DNA of 64,000 nt, taken from positions 35,888 to 99,887 of the forward strand of contig CAJUAB010000003.1 of assembly GCA_910583845.1 (NCBI GenBank), read 5' to 3'. The notes under the pieces were generated by a model that did no database searches, was not told the origin of the DNA, and was given only the letters and a program-made list of their open reading frames with translations. This stretch comes from an uncultured Acetatifactor sp. GTDB taxonomy: Bacteria > Bacillota > Clostridia > Lachnospirales > Lachnospiraceae. The position numbers were made by a program, and so were the translations under genes. How positions within the stretch are numbered: the stretch's first letter is position 1; every line of letters begins with the position of its first letter. Positions 60,462 to 64,000 of this stretch are shown here, piece by piece.

Positions 60462-63400
60462 TTACAGTCCAAAGGATCTCAGAATCTCCTCAAACTCCTT
60501 GGAACGGGAGAATCCTTCCAGCACTTCGCTGCGGCTTGCCCCGGCCGAAAGCCGCCCAAGCCAGTCACTCTTGCCTGGCGGGTCAGACGGTCTGTCCATA
60601 AATGTCTGGTACAGAGTCTCTACAAACTGTTCGTTGCTGGTGTTCTTCTCATTGTACTCTTGTGAAAAGAAGAACTCTTTCGCAGTGCTCTCCGGAGTCT
60701 GTTCCCCTCTGGCGATGCGGCTGATCCAGTCACTTACACCGGCCGGCTCTCCCTGGCGCTCCAGCACCTTCACATAACAGCGGTTTACAAATTGACGCAC
60801 ACCCGGTCCGATGCCCTTCTCATTGACAGTCATGGTACCTCTGATAATACCGAACTTTCCGCACAGATTATCAAATTCCACCGAGTTGACAAAACCTGCC
60901 AGCACATATTCCCTGGAATTGCCATTGGCCAGGACGCTCAACCAGTTATTCCTGCCCTCTTGATCCGGGGCCCGGTCAAAGAACGCGCGGTAAAGAATGT
61001 CCACATATGTTTCATCGGGTACATTTTTTTGTTTGAACTCATCGCTCAAAATAAATCCGTCGGCAATACCGGCCCCATCCACAGTATGGGCCAGAAGTCG
61101 GTTGGACCAGTCATTCAAGCCCTGCGGTTCGGCATCCCTGCCCAGAACCACCGTATACATGCGGGAAACAAAGCTGCGCACCTGATCGGGATTCTGCTGG
61201 TCAGGAGTGGGCTGTTTTGATCCGGCAGTATCATAAACAGAGATTCCGCTCTCACTTAAGGTATAGAATATCAGACCGCTTGGGCTGGAGACATACCACA
61301 CCATATTTCCCTGGAAAAGAATGGGCTGGCAGTCGGAAAGCAGCACCTTGCCGCAGCTTCTGACCAGGGATATATTCCCCTGGGCGTCATAATGAACATA
61401 TTGAACGCCGTCCGTAACATTCGTGTTGCGCCAGAGAACATAGCCGCCATCAGCGCCCGCCGCCGCTACCACCGGCGTGGTACCTGCCGCCACCTCACTG
61501 GACCATGTGCGCACATTCCCCCCGTCAAAACTGTCTTTGGGCAAGTATGAAATATAAATATTTCTGATCCCTTCATAGTTACTGTCAGGCGAATAATTAT
61601 AGGCCGCGATATAACCTGCGCCCGTCTCCGCCAATCCGCCCACAGACGCATTCGTATTGTTATCTCCTGTCTGGCCCGGAAACTCAAAAAGGTTCACTGC
61701 GGATGCGCCCTTGCCCGAAAAGTTGTTTCTGCCCGCCTTTGTGTTATAACGTATGAGAACGGCGGAACGGGGATAAGCATCACCATGGTCCAACGTTACA
61801 AGATTCCCCTCCCTGTCCGTGAGCACAAACTGATTGAAAGAATGACTCACATATCCCCGACTTGCATTGGAGACTTCGGAGATCTGATCCGTAATCCACA
61901 TGTCCGTCTGACGAACCGAAAATGTCAGATTCGCCTGATGATTCCGCCCGTCCGAGGATTTATACATCTCATGACAGGTATGGACATACAGCATGTCTCC
62001 ATACTCATCACAGCGCAGACTGCCAAAGTCAAACGGAGCAACCGTGTTGGCTCCCTTCAGGCTGGCATGATTCAGGCGGTTCCAGGACTTATCATACTTG
62101 ACAACCCTGATAACCTCCGTGGCATTGTCCTCGTTCGGGTTGTTCTGCCCAAAAATCAGAAAATTATATTTATCCCCTGCGTAAAAGCCTCCCCACAACG
62201 GAAGCTCCGGGTCCAGGGTCCAGCCGTTCTGATAATGGAAACCGGCGTCGTAATTCTCGATCACCACTTTGCCGTCACAGAACTCCACTCGTGTCAGGCC
62301 GTTTCCATTGTCATACAGATAAGAATTTACCGTGTCTCCGTATGTCCTGTACGCCTGAGACTCAGAACGATCGCTGAGAATCGGCGCTGCGGAACCCGAC
62401 GGCTTTAAGACTGCCACGGGATTATCATAATTTCCGGACGCAGGCGGCATATTATCGGCAGAATAATAGGTCCCGCAATGAACTCTGCCATTCACCAGAT
62501 TCTCATTTCCGGATTTTATCCACATGCTGTCCCATTGCGTTTGATTTCCCTCAAAATAAATATCGGATACCCCGGCGCAATTCCAGAACGCATAATCATG
62601 AATCGTGGTTACGCTGCCAGGAATACTGATGTTCAGAAAACCCTCACAATCTCCAAAAGCTCCGCTTGCCAGTTCTGTCATTCCTCTGGATATAATCAGA
62701 CTGCCGTCAAAACCACTGCAACCATAAAACGCGTTGTCCTCCATTTTCAGCGTTCCCGGCAAGATCAGATTGCCCCTCAGGCCGCTGCAATCCATAAACG
62801 CGCGTTCCCCGATATAAGACAATCCCTTGGGCAGGGTAAGCGATCCGTCAAAACCGCTGCAACCTTCAAACGCGTCTTTATATATACCCTCCAGACTGTC
62901 GGGTAAACGCAGGTCGCCGCTAAAACCGCTACAGCCTCGGAACGCGCTTTCCCCGATCCCCTTCAAACCCTCCGGCAACACCAGAGATCCGTTAAAGCCA
63001 CTGCAGTCTTGAAACGCGCTGATGCCAACCGACGATAGTCCTGCCGGAATCGTCAAAGAACCGCTGAATCCATTGCAACCGTTAAATGCGCTCTGGTCAA
63101 TCTTGGTTATGCTGTCCGGCAACGTCAGGCTCCCGTTGAAACCGCTGCAGCCCAGAAACGCGCTGATAGGAATCTCGGTCAGACTTTCCGGAATCGTTAA
63201 GCTGCCCTTCAGACCGCTACAGCCTGCAAACGCGCTGTTTCCCATAGATGTCAGGCCGCCGGGGAGTTTCAGGTTCCCGTCCAAGCCGGTACACTGACCA
63301 AAGGCCTGCCGTCCAATACTTGTTATATTATCCGAAAGTATCAGATCCCCGCCAAGGCCGCTACAGCCATAAAAACATGACTCCGGGACACTCGTCAAGG

Positions 63401-64000
63401 CGCTGGGAAGTTTCAGCGTTCCTGTCAGACCACTGCAATTCATAAACGCGCTCCCTCCCATACCCGTCAAAGAGTCCGGGAGTTTCAGCGTTCCTGACAA
63501 TCCGGTGCAGCCGGCGAATGCGCTCTGTCCGATCCAATCCACACTGTCCGGCAACGTAAGCGTACCATTAAACGCCCTGCCACCGCTAAACGCCCTGCTT
63601 TCAATCTTCTTTACCGGAATTCCGTCTATTTCATTCGGGATAATCAAATCCCCCAGATTCTCTCCATCGCCGTTTACGGCGTATGAGTGTATAGAGGCAT
63701 ATTCATCATTGCTGTAATATAACAGACTATACTTTGCCCCTTCATATGGGACATAAGTTTTCGAAAAATCATAAGCCGTCTCCTGGGCATCGTCTGGCGC
63801 AGTACAATTCAATGAATCTTCCGGCTCTGTGGACTCCCCCGGTTCACTCTCCTCCGGCTCCGTGGACTCCTCCGGTTCGCTTTCTTCCGGCTCTGTGGAC
63901 TCCTCTGGTTCGCTTTCTTCCGGTTCGCTTTCCTCCGGCTCGCTCTCTTCCGGTTCGCTTTCCTCCGGCTCGCTCTCTTCCGGTTCGCTTTCCTCCGGCT
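60462..64000 (-). CDS. BspA-like leucine-rich-repeat surface protein with DUF4214 repeats (N-terminus outside window)
   Basis: A partial gene whose frame remains open to base 64000, so at least 1179 residues are encoded. Reading from the N-terminal side: a low-complexity Glu/Pro/Ser tract built on SEPEE and STEPEE units (63820-64000); a segment DGENLGDLIIPNEIDGIPV; fourteen consecutive LRR_5 units of about 24 residues (consensus GSLTLPDSLTSIGxSAFxGCSG, about 62440-63600); a large beta-rich region of about 430 residues without a recognised family; and C-terminal DUF4214 repeats (MYTVVLGRDAEPQGLNDWSN, LYRAFFDRAPDQEGRNNW, CYVKVLERQGEPAGVSDW, LYQTFMDRPSDPPGKSDW). It is probably secreted or surface-bound. 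The export signal and true start lie beyond the window. Confidence 0.9.
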   Translation of the reverse strand, partial: PEESEPEESEPEESEPEESEPEESEPEESEPEESTEPEESEPEESTEPEESEPGESTEPEDSLNCTAPDDAQETAYDFSKTYVPYEGAKYSLLYYSNDEYASIHSYAVNGDGENLGDLIIPNEIDGIPVKKIESRAFSGGRAFNGTLTLPDSVDWIGQSAFAGCTGLSGTLKLPDSLTGMGGSAFMNCSGLTGTLKLPSALTSVPESCFYGCSGLGGDLILSDNITSIGRQAFGQCTGLDGNLKLPGGLTSMGNSAFAGCSGLKGSLTIPESLTEIPISAFLGCSGFNGSLTLPDSITKIDQSAFNGCNGFSGSLTIPAGLSSVGISAFQDCSGFNGSLVLPEGLKGIGESAFRGCSGFSGDLRLPDSLEGIYKDAFEGCSGFDGSLTLPKGLSYIGERAFMDCSGLRGNLILPGTLKMEDNAFYGCSGFDGSLIISRGMTELASGAFGDCEGFLNISIPGSVTTIHDYAFWNCAGVSDIYFEGNQTQWDSMWIKSGNENLVNGRVHCGTYYSADNMPPASGNYDNPVAVLKPSGSAAPILSDRSESQAYRTYGDTVNSYLYDNGNGLTRVEFCDGKVVIENYDAGFHYQNGWTLDPELPLWGGFYAGDKYNFLIFGQNNPNEDNATEVIRVVKYDKSWNRLNHASLKGANTVAPFDFGSLRCDEYGDMLYVHTCHEMYKSSDGRNHQANLTFSVRQTDMWITDQISEVSNASRGYVSHSFNQFVLTDREGNLVTLDHGDAYPRSAVLIRYNTKAGRNNFSGKGASAVNLFEFPGQTGDNNTNASVGGLAETGAGYIAAYNYSPDSNYEGIRNIYISYLPKDSFDGGNVRTWSSEVAAGTTPVVAAAGADGGYVLWRNTNVTDGVQYVHYDAQGNISLVRSCGKVLLSDCQPILFQGNMVWYVSSPSGLIFYTLSESGISVYDTAGSKQPTPDQQNPDQVRSFVSRMYTVVLGRDAEPQGLNDWSNRLLAHTVDGAGIADGFILSDEFKQKNVPDETYVDILYRAFFDRAPDQEGRNNWLSVLANGNSREYVLAGFVNSVEFDNLCGKFGIIRGTMTVNEKGIGPGVRQFVNRCYVKVLERQGEPAGVSDWISRIARGEQTPESTAKEFFFSQEYNEKNTSNEQFVETLYQTFMDRPSDPPGKSDWLGRLSAGASRSEVLEGFSRSKEFEEILRSFGL

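Noticed and set aside
62440..63600. Regularly spaced repeats considered as a CRISPR array
   Set aside because: The 72-bp periodicity is in frame and encodes LRR_5 units with codon-level variation; there are no identical direct repeats with unique spacers and no cas genes.

Overview
The window looks like a chromosomal segment of an anaerobic, spore-forming Firmicute of the Clostridia, most likely Lachnospiraceae. The grounds are a SpoVT homologue, AGGAGG-type ribosome binding sites, a moderately GC-rich backbone, a large BspA-like leucine-rich-repeat surface protein, a type-2-like IleRS and a VanG-type cluster. No rRNA, tRNA, CRISPR array or complete insertion sequence was seen.

Layout. 1-1650: the end of an unknown gene, a PrcB-like lipoprotein and a PlsC acyltransferase. 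1665-6646: an L-rhamnose catabolic set (rhaB, rhaA, rhaD on the minus strand) divergent from an AraC-type regulator, with a 172-bp MITE-like element between rhaB and rhaA. 6718-12971: a D-Ala-D-Ala ligase-like gene, a membrane-extended MurF, an alpha/beta hydrolase, an amidohydrolase and a degenerate LytM/M23 membrane protein. 13208-17360: a PocR-domain hybrid histidine kinase, a two-receiver response regulator and an SseB-like protein. 17571-22760: an aconitase-family hydratase and glycogen phosphorylase, separated by a 71-bp tandem repeat.

22988-39014 is a visibly AT-richer island holding one co-oriented ten-gene operon behind a good promoter. The order is a small HTH protein, a C5-cytosine methyltransferase, a membrane/coiled-coil protein, a DrmD-like SNF2 helicase, a type III Mod-like adenine methyltransferase, a type III Res-like helicase-nuclease, DrmA, DrmB, DrmC and Vsr. 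It combines the DISARM core (drmABC with drmD) with a complete type III restriction-modification pair, a C5 methyltransferase and a mismatch endonuclease. This is the most interesting part of the window.

39153-46403: ileS, a diguanylate cyclase with a membrane partner, a DHH phosphoesterase and spoVT. 46549-54098: a complete VanG-type glycopeptide-resistance cluster (vanR, vanS, vanW, vanG, vanXY) with the serine racemase VanT split into separate membrane and racemase genes. 54139-60442: an Rpn-family nuclease, then a nucleotide-sugar and glycosyl-transfer operon (3-aminotransferase, 3,4-ketoisomerase, GtrB-like transferase, large membrane protein, GtrA flippase). 60462-64000: the LRR/DUF4214 surface protein, whose start lies outside the window.

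Several short palindromic intergenic repeat families recur: the GAGCRTGTTTGAAA family at about 3.9, 8.0, 45.6 and 48.6 kb, and the CAGGCRATTG family at about 22.8, 51.5 and 52.7 kb. Statements about base composition are visual impressions, not calculations.
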